Origin: Vandiemenella viatica
Taxonomy: Eukaryota; Arthropoda; Insecta; Orthoptera; Morabidae
Length of the DNA: 64,000 nucleotides
NCBI GenBank assembly: GCA_031002005.1
Contig: CM061920.1
Span: forward strand, 123,308,095 to 123,372,094
Reading direction: 5' to 3'
Below the pieces are notes generated by a model. That model had not been told where the DNA came from. It made no database searches and saw only the letters and a list, made by a program, of their open reading frames with translations. The translations under genes and the position numbers were made by a program. This document shows positions 1 to 12,238 of this stretch, piece after piece. Numbering within the stretch: the stretch's first letter is position 1; each line of letters begins with the position of its first letter.

Positions 1-319
1 GTTTAGTTTTTTATCGTAAAATGTTTTCATACATTGCACGATCAAGAAATGTCAGACTGATTAATGGGGAACACTTTATTTCTTTTATAATTTTATTGCG
101 AATCTACCAAAATATGATTGGTGATGTAATTTTTGAAAATCGTTTAACTATTCCAGTACTGACATGTACCTTCGAAAGCGATCATTTTCGGCATTGACTT
201 GAACTATATTTCATTGCGACGGAGGCAATTTCCTGCTCATCTAATTACCGCTTTCTTATTTTTTTAATATTACCTTTTATACTTTGAATGTTAAATTCCT
301 CCACTTATTGCTTTTGCAA
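1..319. other. AT-rich flank, no gene seen
   Basis: AT-rich sequence upstream of the host gene. No coding signature, RNA gene or clear repeat boundary is visible before the LINE relic that starts near 320. Confidence 0.5.
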
Positions 320-440
320 TCATGAATTTTAATTTTAAATTCCTTCAGCGTCTTTGTTAATTTATTCATCATCTCCATTGATAATTTATTCGATTCCCTA
401 AAATCCTTGCACACATACGAAAATTTTCCTACTCTTTTTT
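320..440 (-). pseudogene. LINE relic, 3' coding end (family C)
   Basis: Strongly decayed. It aligns by eye with two better copies at 4746-4985 and about 54185-54490: all share, on the plus strand, an AT-rich run of the form 'tttaaattc..ttc' followed by 'gttaattattcatcat'-like sequence. In the better copies this encodes a LINE C-terminal motif containing NNLPK and LKEFKVEI (minus strand). The frame here is broken. Only the three-way alignment supports it. Confidence 0.45.
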
Positions 441-1939
441 ACATGAAATCAGTACCAGCTTGTGCCAATGGTCATCTATTCCTTCCCATGTACTACTCCT
501 ATCTCTTCGATCAACATCCCTCCAAAATATCCTTTGTACACTCTCAGCAATTCTTCAACGCTAAAAAAAAAAAAATCATGTCATTTTATAGATTATAAAA
601 TGTTCCATCTTAAAAAAGGTTTATTAATGTTGATCATACAATTCTTAGTACAATTGTGTACATTAAGAAGGTACTACCCTGGTAATACAAATTATGTTAC
701 TCGCTGTTAATATTATAAAATGTTTTAATTTTTTTTAATTTTTATTGTTATGATAGGTACCTTTCTTTATTGTTCAATCAAGAAGTTTTTACCGTGTCTT
801 CTTTTTTTACCATTGTGTCTCTATACTAATTAAAAGCTTTACCCGCGACATAGTTAACAATAGGAATCCTTGTGGATACAAATCAAATGCAATAATTATT
901 ATAAGTCATCAGATAAATTTCCATATTATTGTAAACTCGAAAACTTGTAAGTTTGTTAATCACGTCTAATAGGTTAATCCACTTAAATGAAATTTGGAAG
1001 GTGTGATCTGGAATATAATTTATAAAATGAAAACATTTTCTGTCCTACTTTACCTGTATGTTCGTTTATAACTTGAAATTTACTGGACAGATTTAGAGGG
1101 AATTTTTACGATTATTAAGAGTAGCTGATGCCCGTGACTTCATTCGTATTCGTCAAGAAACTTTATTATTATCTGATGTTACTCCCTGCCAAACCAGCAA
1201 ACCCGCCAGTGAAAGTACCGTCAAAATCATTTCAAACTCGTCGCCAATTCATTTTAAAAAGAACTATTATCAAATCAGCATGAGGAGACATGAGATTTCC
1301 TAAAAGCCCTCGCCCATGGTTCATAGAATGTATTTTGTTACATATTTCCTTTGCCTGTGAATAATTTAAACAGAATGAAATGGATAAATAAGATGAAAAT
1401 ATTCGAGTACGACAACTTATCCTGAAAATCAGCTACACGTGGTGACATAACCGATATATAATGTGAGTGCCCCCAATTAATCGAAATACTGCCCATTTCT
1501 GTCTTAATTACAGCATAATAAGCTTTCAATTTCATCAGCCAACCATTTTATTAAAAAATCATTACATATATACAAACATTAATAGATTGGAAACTTTTCC
1601 AAATAAATTAACTTTAATTTAAAATCGAGGATTTTAATTTTTGATCAAAAATCTTTAGCCGAATGTGCTGATCGTTATAAATTATTTGCTTTACGTGTTA
1701 CAGAGGAATTTTCTTTTCCGAAGGAAATAGGAAAGTTAATACTTATATCCTGAGACAATGTTGCCATAATTGATTCCTGCTACGTTGTCACACTTTCTGC
1801 ATCTAGAAGTGCAGTAGTAATTTCCGTATACAAGGAATGATGTCTCATAGCTAGATGGAGTCAAAATAACAGACGCATTGGTGAATGGAAATATTTATAT
1901 ACTGGACGAGGCAATTATTTCTGTAAGTGGCTAACAAGG
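441..1939. other. Intergenic, no gene seen
   Basis: AT-rich sequence without recognisable coding content. A stretch near 1120-1150 (CCCGTGACTTCATTCG) resembles the Helitron 3' subterminal sequences found at 36194 and 60390, but no opposite end is visible, so it is not called separately. Confidence 0.4.
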
Positions 1940-2965
1940 GACACTTTACTCGAACGCTGGAACCACACGAAAACATGTTTAGAATAAAAAGCGATCATAA
2001 ACAAAACAGTGGTAGGCCTATGTGTCATTTCTATTTGGAATTCAGCACTTGTCTGCTAGCGCCATCAGTTGTACATCTGTTTCATTTGACGCAAGGAACT
2101 TTCGGTCCTAATATTTCAAAGAAACATGAAACAAGCTGTCCACGAAACATTCAATTGGAGGCAAGCAAGAGTGGAAAAATGACTGAAGAATACATAAACG
2201 TTTTTTAACTTCAGTCCTTGGCGAACATGTAACAAATTATAAGAGATTATGTTGTGTGATTCCTGGTCGGTCATCCAGATCATACACTTGTAGATGCAAC
2301 TTTTCCAAACAAAGAGTTATGCTGAGATATTGCCATCGGAAACAAAAAATATGCAAACCCTTTTATGTTTACTTCTTTTGGCAATGTAAGCTCTATGTAG
2401 AAGGAATACTGTTTTGTAAGACTATAATGTGCCAAACCACTAGTGAAGATACATGATCGTTATTTCATCATGAAAATACACTCTGTGATTACAATCAATT
2501 TATTGGCGAAAGCTAGGTTATGATACTTATATACCAACATTATCATTTATATTGGACTGCGTGGAATGCGAAAGTGATTTGGAATGTGATAACGTGGCTT
2601 TAGTGAGGTGTGCACATTGTTCTCTTCCACTTTGTTTTAATAACATCATCGTAATCCCTCATTTGCACTTCAGACTAATATAAGCACTAACAGGAGTGTA
2701 GTACTGCTGTATATGCGCTTTGCGCTATATTAAGTAATTTAAGCAAAGAATTTTGGCACTGTTAATTGAAAATGTAATACACTGCCGTCATTGAATTGCG
2801 TACAGTTTCCTTCTTATCTTATTACTTTGTTTCTCTCCATCAAATGTTACTTGAGGTAGAACGCAAAATTTTCATGGAAATGGTAGACACCATGCTTTGT
2901 TTATGATCGCTTGTTATTCTAAGCATTTTTTCGTGCGTTTCCCAGTGTTCGAGGTCAAAGGTATA
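1940..2965. repeat. Inverted repeat pair of about 90 bp
   Basis: Sequence at about 1945-2025 (containing AGCGATCATAAACAAA) recurs inverted at about 2895-2965. The arms are diverged but colinear, with roughly 0.9 kb between them. This could be a decayed DNA element with long inverted ends or two opposite insertions of one repeat. No target duplication was found. Confidence 0.5.
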
Positions 2966-3544
2966 TTGTAATGGTAACGCACAAGCCTGTGGATGGGGTG
3001 GTTCTAATTCGAGCCCACTTACAATCGAATATTTTTCATTCATTATTTCCTTTTCACTTGTTGCAAAATACAAATCATATATGTAAAAAAAAAAATTATG
3101 TTTACAGGAAATTGTTTAAAACTAAATTCTAAACCCAAACGTGAATACACTTGTAGTCGGATATAAAACAATCATTTTTAGTTATTTGCTCGTTCTTTCA
3201 AACTATTTTTTATTTCTTGATTTTAATTTGCTGTGAGTTGGGCATTTTGTTAATTGAAAATGTCCCTGAAGTCATCAGGGATATACCATAAAATTTGCGT
3301 CCGACCAAAAAACCAGGTATGTGCAGCCAACAGCTTTGGAGTCTCACATCTGGCTTAGAAGTGAAATGGATTCGGACGGAGTATGTGGCAGCGGTACAAT
3401 TAATTGGATATAGATTATTACTGTATTTATGTCATACTCCAAAAAACCTACCGTGTTTGAGAAAAAATCTAGATCAGTATGGAGTCCATCGTTACTTTAC
3501 TCACCATCATGGCTCAAAAAGTGAGGTAAGTGTCACTAATGCTG
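2966..3544. other. Intergenic, tRNA-like SINE scrap possible
   Basis: The first 60 bases read like a degraded tRNA-type promoter (A-box-like TAATGGTAACGC, B-box-like GGTTCTAATTCGAG), possibly a SINE head. The rest holds short open frames but nothing recognisable. An open stretch at 3295-3540 ends at the gap next to a GTAAGTG, which would suit a splice donor, but the peptide matches no family I know. Confidence 0.3.
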
Positions 3545-4544
3545 NNNNNNNNNNNNNNNNNNNNNNNNNNNNNNNNNNNNNNNNNNNNNNNNNNNNNNNN
3601 NNNNNNNNNNNNNNNNNNNNNNNNNNNNNNNNNNNNNNNNNNNNNNNNNNNNNNNNNNNNNNNNNNNNNNNNNNNNNNNNNNNNNNNNNNNNNNNNNNNN
3701 NNNNNNNNNNNNNNNNNNNNNNNNNNNNNNNNNNNNNNNNNNNNNNNNNNNNNNNNNNNNNNNNNNNNNNNNNNNNNNNNNNNNNNNNNNNNNNNNNNNN
3801 NNNNNNNNNNNNNNNNNNNNNNNNNNNNNNNNNNNNNNNNNNNNNNNNNNNNNNNNNNNNNNNNNNNNNNNNNNNNNNNNNNNNNNNNNNNNNNNNNNNN
3901 NNNNNNNNNNNNNNNNNNNNNNNNNNNNNNNNNNNNNNNNNNNNNNNNNNNNNNNNNNNNNNNNNNNNNNNNNNNNNNNNNNNNNNNNNNNNNNNNNNNN
4001 NNNNNNNNNNNNNNNNNNNNNNNNNNNNNNNNNNNNNNNNNNNNNNNNNNNNNNNNNNNNNNNNNNNNNNNNNNNNNNNNNNNNNNNNNNNNNNNNNNNN
4101 NNNNNNNNNNNNNNNNNNNNNNNNNNNNNNNNNNNNNNNNNNNNNNNNNNNNNNNNNNNNNNNNNNNNNNNNNNNNNNNNNNNNNNNNNNNNNNNNNNNN
4201 NNNNNNNNNNNNNNNNNNNNNNNNNNNNNNNNNNNNNNNNNNNNNNNNNNNNNNNNNNNNNNNNNNNNNNNNNNNNNNNNNNNNNNNNNNNNNNNNNNNN
4301 NNNNNNNNNNNNNNNNNNNNNNNNNNNNNNNNNNNNNNNNNNNNNNNNNNNNNNNNNNNNNNNNNNNNNNNNNNNNNNNNNNNNNNNNNNNNNNNNNNNN
4401 NNNNNNNNNNNNNNNNNNNNNNNNNNNNNNNNNNNNNNNNNNNNNNNNNNNNNNNNNNNNNNNNNNNNNNNNNNNNNNNNNNNNNNNNNNNNNNNNNNNN
4501 NNNNNNNNNNNNNNNNNNNNNNNNNNNNNNNNNNNNNNNNNNNN
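3545..4544. other. Assembly gap, 1000 N
   Basis: Exactly 1000 unresolved bases, the usual placeholder for a gap of unknown length. Open frames reported across it have no meaning. Confidence 0.99.
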
Positions 4545-4689
4545 CATTATAGACAACTTTAGAATATTAGAAAATGAAATATTTTCAGCAGGAGACACGT
4601 TTCAAACAGCCCACTATTTTGGGCCGATCACCAAGGTCGACTCACATGCGCAGTATTAGACGAATTTTTATATTAGTTGTAATTTAATT

Positions 4690-4985
4690 TAATGGGAATG
4701 GAGCACACGCTCCGGTGGCAATTTCCCTACACACCCAACTTCCCCCTATCCTGCATCCTCCAACATTTTCCCTCTACAAATTTCAACTTTAAATTCTTTT
4801 AACATTTTCGGTAAGTTATTCATCATTCCCTTTGGTAACTCATTCCAATTCCTGACACCCATACCTAAAAAAGATAATCTTCCCACCAATTTGGCGTTAT
4901 TTCGTCTCCATATATTCCTTCCTCCGTGGCAGTTAAGGTCAATTGCATCGTCCCCACTCTTTCTTTCCTCCATGGTATGAAACAT
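4690..4985 (-). pseudogene. LINE relic, RT-ORF C-terminus (family C)
   Basis: The minus frame encodes the end of a non-LTR retrotransposon ORF: WNELPKGMMNNLP, then LKEFKVEICRG. This closely matches the copy at 54203-54487 (NKLPREMMNNLPKTLKEFK). It is the tail after the thumb region of CR1/L2-like reverse transcriptases. No RT catalytic core remains. It ends left in AT-rich sequence, consistent with a 5'-truncated LINE insertion. Confidence 0.7.
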
Positions 4986-5360
4986 GTTCTGAGAAATTTC
5001 ATAACTTCAGTGTACAATATTTTGTATTTGGAATTTTAAGGACTTAAAAATAAAGTATTCTTAATTGTGACTTTCTGTTTAATAATGATTTTTTCTATTT
5101 TTTAGTTTAGTGAGTGTTCGGATTTTTGTACTCAAAGTGCGGAAATTTTAGCGGCTACGTGGAGATATTCATAGCCTTAATGATGGCAGCACTGAATATT
5201 GAGGACTTATGATTATTATCAGAGACAATATATTATTTTGCTACTAGTATTGTCTCTGACTAGCAGTTTGTTTTCATTAGTTGTCGTTGGTGTATTGTCT
5301 CCGGTTGGAGGACGGTAAAGTAAAGTTTACGCGTCTGTATATGTCAAAAGAATCAAAGTA
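4986..5360 (+). promoter_or_regulatory. Probable promoter/5' UTR region of TP53RK
   Basis: These 375 bases precede the kinase start codon. No TATA box or clear initiator was recognised. An upstream ATG at 5341 opens a frame that stops after six codons (TAA at 5359), overlapping the kinase ATG by two bases. It is a possible short upstream ORF if transcription starts before 5341. Confidence 0.35.
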
Positions 5361-5556
5361 ATGGGCTTTCTGGACAATTTTACCTTGGTAAAACAGGGTG
5401 CAGAGGCCAAACTTTACACTGGCATTTACTTGGGCAAAGCAACGATTGTCAAGGAAAGGTTTAAAAAAACGTACAGACATTCTGAATTAGACGAACATTT
5501 GACTAGAGATAGAATAAAAGCAGAAGCACGTGCGATTTTGAGATGTAAGATAGCTG
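5361..5556 (+). CDS. TP53RK: TP53RK/PRPK/Bud32 kinase, exon 1
   Basis: First coding exon of the atypical serine/threonine kinase of the KEOPS complex, which supports tRNA t6A modification and in animals is named p53-related protein kinase. It encodes residues 1-65 plus one base of codon 66. Visible: the shortened glycine loop VKQGAEAKLY (residues 10-19), the catalytic-lysine segment IVKERFKKTYRH (29-40), where K31 is the likely ATP-binding lysine, and the helix-C glutamate in KAEARAI (53-59). The ATG at 5361 puts the loop at the usual distance from the N-terminus. The exon ends ...GCTG before GTAAGT (intron starts at 5557). Joining to exon 2 restores an AG-LHTPAV junction, as in the family. 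Confidence 0.93.
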
Positions 5557-5631
5557 GTAAGTAAATATAATAGAAGGAAATGTCCTTTTGATCCCCACCG
5601 CTACATCCGGGACAAGAGAAGGAATTGTCGT

Positions 5632-7103
5632 TTTGATCTGAAAGTTGGCACTTGTTTTTTAGCCGATATAATTTAACAAGTAGTGTGGATGGAGTTCACT
5701 CAGTACATACTGATGAAGTCTTTTGAATTGTATGTAGTTCTATACAAGTTCTGCAAAATATATGTTATCTGCGTCGCATTTTGTGTCAACGAATGGTTTG
5801 GAACTCTTGGTCTTAGAAATTAATAATTTGGGATTACTGGAGATCGAGATCCCGCCAGGAATTAGCGTCATAATACAGCAGTGGTCATACGCAAGAAATA
5901 CTTTCGGAAGTACATTTAATTGTTTCATGCTAGTCCAGGCTATATTTCAATCTACTTTCAGTAATTGCCCAGGCTGCATTAAAACGGAATTACTGCTTGA
6001 AAATTATACGTCTTGCGATTGACTACACAGTATTATGGCATCATTACTGAATGTTGTAGTGGAATCGCGAACTCCAGTAGACCCAATAATTTTTTGTACA
6101 GTGGTAGTGCTAGAGTTGAGAAAAACTGCAAAATTTCATATTATTCCGGCCCAGCTGTTTATTGATTTCCAGACAACCTCAAATGTGCAGTTTTTGATAT
6201 TTTGGAAATCTATTAATCAAAAAGCCAAAGTAATCCGAAATTTTGCTATTTTTGTCAACGTTACTATACCTACCACGGGGATTCTATCATTACCGTGGCG
6301 CCACAATATGATGATTGATTCTTATAGAACTCGACCAAACAAATCGAAAATAAAGAATAAAATTTTTTGATATCTCGCTTGGTTCTCGAGATATCGTGTC
6401 TCAAAATTGACGTAGTTAGGTTGAAATACGGCCTGGACCAGAAGAAAAATTTCGCTATAGCCAAATTTGATGATGAATTCTTACGTAACTCGATGAGACA
6501 AATGGAAAATAAAGAATAACATTTTTTGATATCTCGCTTAGTTCTCGATATATTGTATCTCAAAAGTGATGAGGTTAGGGTTAGATCCGGCCTGGACCAA
6601 AAAAAATATTTTCATCAAAACCACCATATCTACATGGTGGAAATGCACTATAGGTGTTTTATTTTCCTCCTAGCGATTGTTGTTAGGTTGAAATACGGCC
6701 TGGATCCAGAAGAAAAAACATCAAAAGCAGAAGGAACTATACCTATGGCTGATTTTTAACATGCTATATCTTGAAAACTAAGCGAGATATCAAAAATTTT
6801 TATTCTTTATTTTCGATTAATTTCGTCGAGTTCTGCAAGAATTCATCATCAGATTTTGGCGCCACGGTAATGATAGAACTGCCCCTACCACTGTTAAAAA
6901 AAATGATTGATTTCTAAGATGACAAGCTCCAAACCATTGGTTGACACAAAATGAGTTGCATATAATAACACATATTTTTTGCATTACTTGTATAGAACTA
7001 TCTACAATTCGAAAGACATCATCAGTATGTACTGAGTAAATTCGATTCACCCAACTTTTTAAATTATATTGGCTGAGAAACAAGTGCCAACTTTCACTCC
7101 AAA
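5632..7103. mobile_element. Foldback-type element with long inverted arms
   Basis: About 195 bases at 5632-5825 recur inverted at about 6890-7103 (shared GAAAGTTGGCACTTGT, CTCAGTACATACTGATGA, GTCAACGAATGGTTTGGA-like blocks). Inside them a second inverted pair is visible: 6262-6400 against 6770-6890, with ATCATTACCGTGGCGCCA in both. Long nested inverted arms and no coding sequence suggest a non-autonomous foldback DNA transposon. Similar sequence (AGAAGGAA.TGTCCT) flanks at about 5574 and 7135 and could be a degraded target duplication. Confidence 0.65.
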
Positions 7104-8909
7104 AGCAGGCTCCTCTGTAATTTGAACCACTTCAGAAGGAATTGTCCTATTAAAATTTGTGCACACGTTCCTTGAGAGATAATTTAAGAATTTGTACGTT
7201 TGTTGTACGGTTATAATATGAAAAGGCGTAATTATAGGACTAGGAGAATTATCACTGGAGTGTTGGCTCCATTGCAATTAAAACATTATAATAATAATAG
7301 GCTAGTAATAATAATTTTTCTTTAATTATATCACTTAAGGAATGCCTGTACAAATTTTTATTAATGGAATTTTTATTTATGGGAAATGTGATAAATTTTT
7401 GTGTACTCTGATCTTGTCGTATTTAAGAATATACGTGTATTATAGCTACCAAATATATCTCAATCGAGCAATAGTGGTTGTTATGCAAGAAACACATATT
7501 AATGTTTATTGTTTCTCAGGCTATATTCTTTAAGAAATAACTGCTTTATGGATCCATAAAGGGGAGAAGTAACTGCACACAAACATTCTATAACATACAG
7601 CATTGAGTTGCATATAGCAGACATATTTAAGAGGCTGAGACAATATTGTAACTTATTTCACATGGCACCAATACTGATTATAAAAGGACAGTATAAGTGG
7701 AGATTGTGGTTAGGTTGAGATGTGGCTTGGACTATATTAACAACTGATGGACAATGAGTCAATATTAGTGGAAGTTGTGATTAGGTTAAAATGCATCCTA
7801 CACAAGAATGTCAACTTCACTGCTTGTTACTCCATAACGTCTAGTACTGCAGTTGGATTTGTTGTATGAGATTGGTTGCCATGCTATTCGATTATTTACC
7901 TTACAGGCTGTTTGTGTGCCAATACTTCTCCCCTATGTGTTATATGGATGTGCAATGGTTTTTTCTTGAAGAATGAAGTCTGAGAAACAGCTCCAGTGAA
8001 CAACAGGCAGTTTCTTGCATGGAACTGCCCATATTATTAATTTAATGTATATTTGGTGGCAATAATGTGCAAATATTTTTAAATATTATCATCCAAGAAA
8101 TGTGTGTACAAATTTTGGCAGCAAATCATCATGAACATGTCACTGCAATTTGATGATGGATTCTTATGTAACTTTACCAAACAAAAAAATGAAATTAAAG
8201 AATACATTTTTTTGTCATCCTGCTTAGATTTTGAGATATTGAAGCTCAAAATCAGTTGTAGGTATAGTTCCTAATTTTTTTAAAAATATTGTTTAACATT
8301 TTTCTTTTGGTCCAAGCCATATTTCAACCTAACTACAACCGCTAGGAAGAAACTGAAGAACGAATTCTGCATGTCCACCGTTTAGTTCCTTCTGTGATTA
8401 TCTGGCCAGGCCCCATCTTAACCTAATCATTATATGATATCTCAAGAACTAAGTGAGATATCAAAAAATTGTACTCTTTACTTTTAATTTGTCACCTGAT
8501 GTTACCTAAGAAGCCATAATCAAATTTGGCTTTGGCGAAATTTTTCTTCTGGTGTAGGACACATTTCAACCTAACCAACTCAGTTTTGAAGTACGATATT
8601 TTGAGAACTAAGTGAGATACTAACAAATGTTCTTTAATTTCAATTTTTTTCCTCAGCAAATTACATAAAAATCCATCATCAAATGTCAGTGCCGTGGTTA
8701 TCGTAGAATATCCGAAATTTTCGTACCAAAAGGACAATTCTTATGTGGTGCTCATTGTGTAGCCATAAAAATAATTTTTGAAAGTTTAAAACCAATTTTT
8801 TTTTTTTTTAAAAGTGTGATAACGTAATCACTGGGAGTCTTCAAGAAATTGTCGTTTTGGTCTGAAAACTGTTTCACACGTTCGTTGGGTGATATTATTT
8901 AATATAAGA
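7104..8909. repeat. Cluster of dispersed subrepeats, non-coding
   Basis: Motifs from the neighbouring foldback element recur in both orientations: GATATCTCGCTTAGTT-type blocks, GGTTGAAATACGGCCTGG-type blocks and CAAATTTGATGATGAATTC-type blocks, seen around 7710, 8145, 8330, 8440, 8560 and 8640. A piece at 8846-8890 resembles 5621-5665. Likely overlapping remains of the same foldback family. No gene is seen. Confidence 0.5.
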
Positions 8910-9135
8910 TGCATGTGGATATGACCACATCTTCTCCCCTGCCATATGTCTCGCCTCTCACATGATTAAGGCCCATGCCGAAATATTGTGCATTTGTGTT
9001 TATTTTGTGTTTTTATGTGTTCGTCTCGCCCACCTGCCTTCATCTGTTGTAAGTGACGGGTATCTGTTTCTTTTTCCCCTATCCTATCTTGTTTTCAGTG
9101 CCTCACGGCAGTTTCTTTGTTTCAATTATCCTAAT
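8910..9135 (+). repeat. Interspersed repeat R, copy 1
   Basis: Matches the sequence at 31150-31216 plus 32332-32455. Shared blocks are CCTGCCATATGTCTCGCCT, CGAAATATTGTGCA, GTGTTCGTCTCGCCC and GTAAGTGACGGGT. The second copy is split by a hAT insertion. The family is unidentified; it could be the 3' end of a retroelement. Confidence 0.6.
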
Positions 9136-9774
9136 GTATTAATCAGATGTTTCAAACATTCAGAGCATTAGTTTTAAATAATTGCTTACACGCTTTTAAT
9201 TCGTCACATGTCATTACAAAATTTAATTTGTTTACATACATTAAAAAACCTCACTTCTTAGTTTTTAAGATATATTACAGGGTGTTCTGGAGACCGCAAC
9301 ATTCTTCTGACAAGTAACGCCATAATACTAATGTAGTCAATCACAAGACATTTTTTTTTCAGGCAGTAATTAGGTTGTGATCATTAGTTTCAAGCAGTAA
9401 GTAGGTTGTAATACACTGGACCAGCATGGCACTGTTAAAACTACTTTGGAAAGTATTTCCAGTGGTGTCATGCGTTTGACTATTGCAATAATGTGATGCC
9501 AATTCCTCACGGTATCACGATCTCCAATAAACCCTTTTTTGAAATGAATAGAACACAATTTCATTTCTTGCTTGCTCAGAGTTTAGGCTCTTCCAGTATC
9601 AGTAATGGGCTCCACTTTTTGTAATAGAGGCTTGCTTAGCACATTTGATATATCACTTGGTTGCAGATGAAAGCAAGAAACTTGTTCTTAGCAGCTGACA
9701 CGGTATTCACTTAAAGCAATGTTCTTTACAAGAATATGTGCAAGCCCCCAAGAATCTTCATTTAGTGGCACATC
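9136..9774. other. Intronic sequence, nothing recognised
   Basis: No coding, RNA or clear repeat signature on either strand. Confidence 0.4.
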
Positions 9775-10525
9775 CCAGTTCAATTTTTGATAGTGGTCCA
9801 ATATGAACATAGGTAGAAGGAATCATGCGTTTTGTTTGAAATTTATAACACACATTCTTGAGGACATACCTTTTGAGAAAACATACCTTGGATATTATGT
9901 CACATGAAAGTTATGGTACCCTATAGTGTTAACAGTACAGGTTGGCCACCATTTTTAATCCCGTGATTGTCCGTGTAATATGCAACAACGAATGTAAAAT
10001 TGCTGAAAAGTTTTTGTGATACCGTATGAATATATTCTTGTATTGTATTGAGTGCTGTTAGCTAGTTTTAATGATTAGAGAAATAAGATGCCGTACTGAT
10101 GCTTCTAAGTATTCTTTCTTTCTACTGCTATTTGAGACTGGAATGCAAATAGTTAGAATTGGTGCTTATTTGTGAATTTCAGAGTATGTAGAAGTACATA
10201 TATTGTTATCGGATTCATGAAAACTTGGCCGTTGCATTACATTCACTATAATGGCACACCATTATACTCATATGGTTTCATGAAAACTTGCCAGCAATTT
10301 TACACTCGTCACTGCATAGTGAACGTACTATCTTTGCTGTCAAACATGGGACTACAAATGATGACAACGTGGACTGGTAACGCTGTGGTGTGCCATAACT
10401 TTCATGTGGCAACAGGTCTAAGGTATGTTTCTTTTTGCTTTAATCTTGAGAAATTTCAAACCAAAGGTATATTTCTTTTTACCTACATCCATATTTGACC
10501 ACTACCCAATTTATGGTATGTCAAT
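9775..10525. mobile_element. Inverted-repeat element with arms of about 180 bp
   Basis: Left arm about 9775-9965 and right arm about 10340-10525 are inverted, diverged copies. Shared blocks include ATAACTTTCATGTG, AAGGTATGTTT and GGACCACTA-type ends. The middle holds two direct copies of a TTCATGAAAACTTG motif (about 10215 and 10277). No transposase is present; it looks like a non-autonomous DNA element. Target duplication not found. Confidence 0.6.
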
Positions 10526-10550
10526 TGGTGTGATATAGTGTAGTGCTGTC

Positions 10551-10787
10551 TTTTTTTTTATATAGCTTTATGCCTCGTCGAGGTCATTAGAGGTGGTAAA
10601 GAATGGGGGCAAGGAATGGAAAGGAATTCACACACTTCCTTTTGAAGGAAGCATCCCGGCCATTGACTGGAGAGATTTTGGGAAATCATGGAAAACCCAA
10701 ATCTGGATGCCCGGACATGGATTCAAGCCCACGTCCTCCCGAATGTGAGGCCAGAGCTTTACCCATTCACCCATCATGCTTAGTCTC
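10551..10787 (-). mobile_element. SINE family A, copy with target duplication
   Basis: Reverse-oriented copy of the tRNA-headed SINE best seen at 40197-40449. Plus-strand order is T-rich tail, conserved core (GGAAGCATCCCGGC ... CATGGAAAACCCAAATCTGG), B-box remnant and decayed A-box. It is flanked by a perfect 10-base duplication TAGTGCTGTC at 10541-10550 and 10788-10797. Confidence 0.85.
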
Positions 10788-10797
10788 TAGTGCTGTC

Positions 10798-12234
10798 ATT
10801 TGTTCTGTAATTAGATGTAGTTATAATGCTTAAAAAGTAGCTGTCTTTCAATGATTGGGAAAAAAGTATGTATTTTTTGAGTATCCATGATCGTTTTAAG
10901 TTCATTGTATCACAGTAACAGAGTTCTTTGCTTGGAATGTAGTTAATAGCAAAATCATACAGTTTTGGAGTTGAAATTTGGTCTGTGTACAGTAGGGTGG
11001 TCTTTATTTTTCAACATTTTTAAGGTCTCGCACCCTCAGTTTTTTTCTGATTGATCTAAAACTGATACCAGAAAATTTTTGGGTCATTTACATATTTCTA
11101 ACTGGTGCCTCAAGGACAGTGAAAATTATTATTTGCTACCAAATTAATTAAAAAATTAAATATTGTACAATGTACTGTACATACTGAAAAGAAAATAAAG
11201 CCAAATATACATTAAAATAGAGGTGTGAATTATCTTCTAATAAATAAGTGCTACAAGTTATTTAATTACATGATGTGTAAAACTGAGTTATCATGAAAGT
11301 GCATGCTTGGTCATTTGTGAAACTGAAACTTTTTGGCAAAAAGATGAATGCCTTTGAGAGAATTACTAACTTGGAAGATTTATCTAATGAATAGAGGTGT
11401 CTTTCAAAAAAAAATTTAAAAAAGCAAAAAGAAAGAATCTAACATACAGGAGCAAAAAGAACGCCTTTTTTTTTTAAAAAAAAAAAAAATAAAAATAAAA
11501 ACCTGGAGGACTTGTTTGATATTGCCGATGTCAATGCCAGGGAACTTATAAAAATAGAAAACAATTTCTTGCAGAAAGGAAGAGTTGGTGTTTGATAGAA
11601 GAAATCCTGAAAAGGGAGAAATAGTCTAAAAAAGATTAAGTGCAGAAGAAGAGCATTGAAAGCAATTAAAATGAAGTTTAGAAATGAGTGAAAGAATGGA
11701 ATTTGAAAATAAAGAATCATGTAAGTAAAAACAGGAAGTGAAAATTAAAGTATAGCAAAAATCCTAGCAGTATTTAAGAGAGCTATTAACTGCTTTAATC
11801 TTGACTTAAAAGGTAATACAATTTATTGATAATAGACATTGCCTCATTCCAAAATAGTCCTTTGATACAATAATACATTACTAAAACATTTTTGTTCATG
11901 TCAGATTCCTTTGAAAAGGAGATTTCATTTACATCAAACAAATCAGCCAGACCAGTCCAAACCAGTGAACTTTGGAACAGTTAATTTTATTAACACAAAG
12001 TTGGTAACAGCTCTTGACAAATCCAAGTTAAGTGATAAACTGTTCACGATTTGATGGACACTTTGGAAGTTTTGGGACACAACACTGATCATCTAGTTAT
12101 AAATTGCACCTCAATAGGTCAATGTAAAAAATGATGATACAGACCACTAAATTACATGGATCTAATTTTTTACCTGTGTATATTATTAACCAATCTTGCA
12201 AATTATCAACATGTACCATGGTTCTATGAGACTT
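10798..12234. other. Intronic AT-rich sequence, no gene seen
   Basis: Contains A-rich and T-rich runs around 11400-11500. No transposon ends or coding motifs were recognised. Confidence 0.45.
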
Positions 12235-12238
12235 ACTG

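Noticed and set aside
3295..3545. Possible host exon ending at a GTAAGTG
   Set aside because: No family recognised and the sequence runs into the gap; a donor-like hexamer alone is weak evidence.
3295..4659. Long open frames across 3295-4659 on both strands
   Set aside because: Most of each frame is the 1000-N gap. Only the short flanks are real sequence and they match nothing recognisable.
10172..10498. Open frame of 108 codons as a gene
   Set aside because: It lies within an inverted-repeat element and consists partly of internally repeated sequence.
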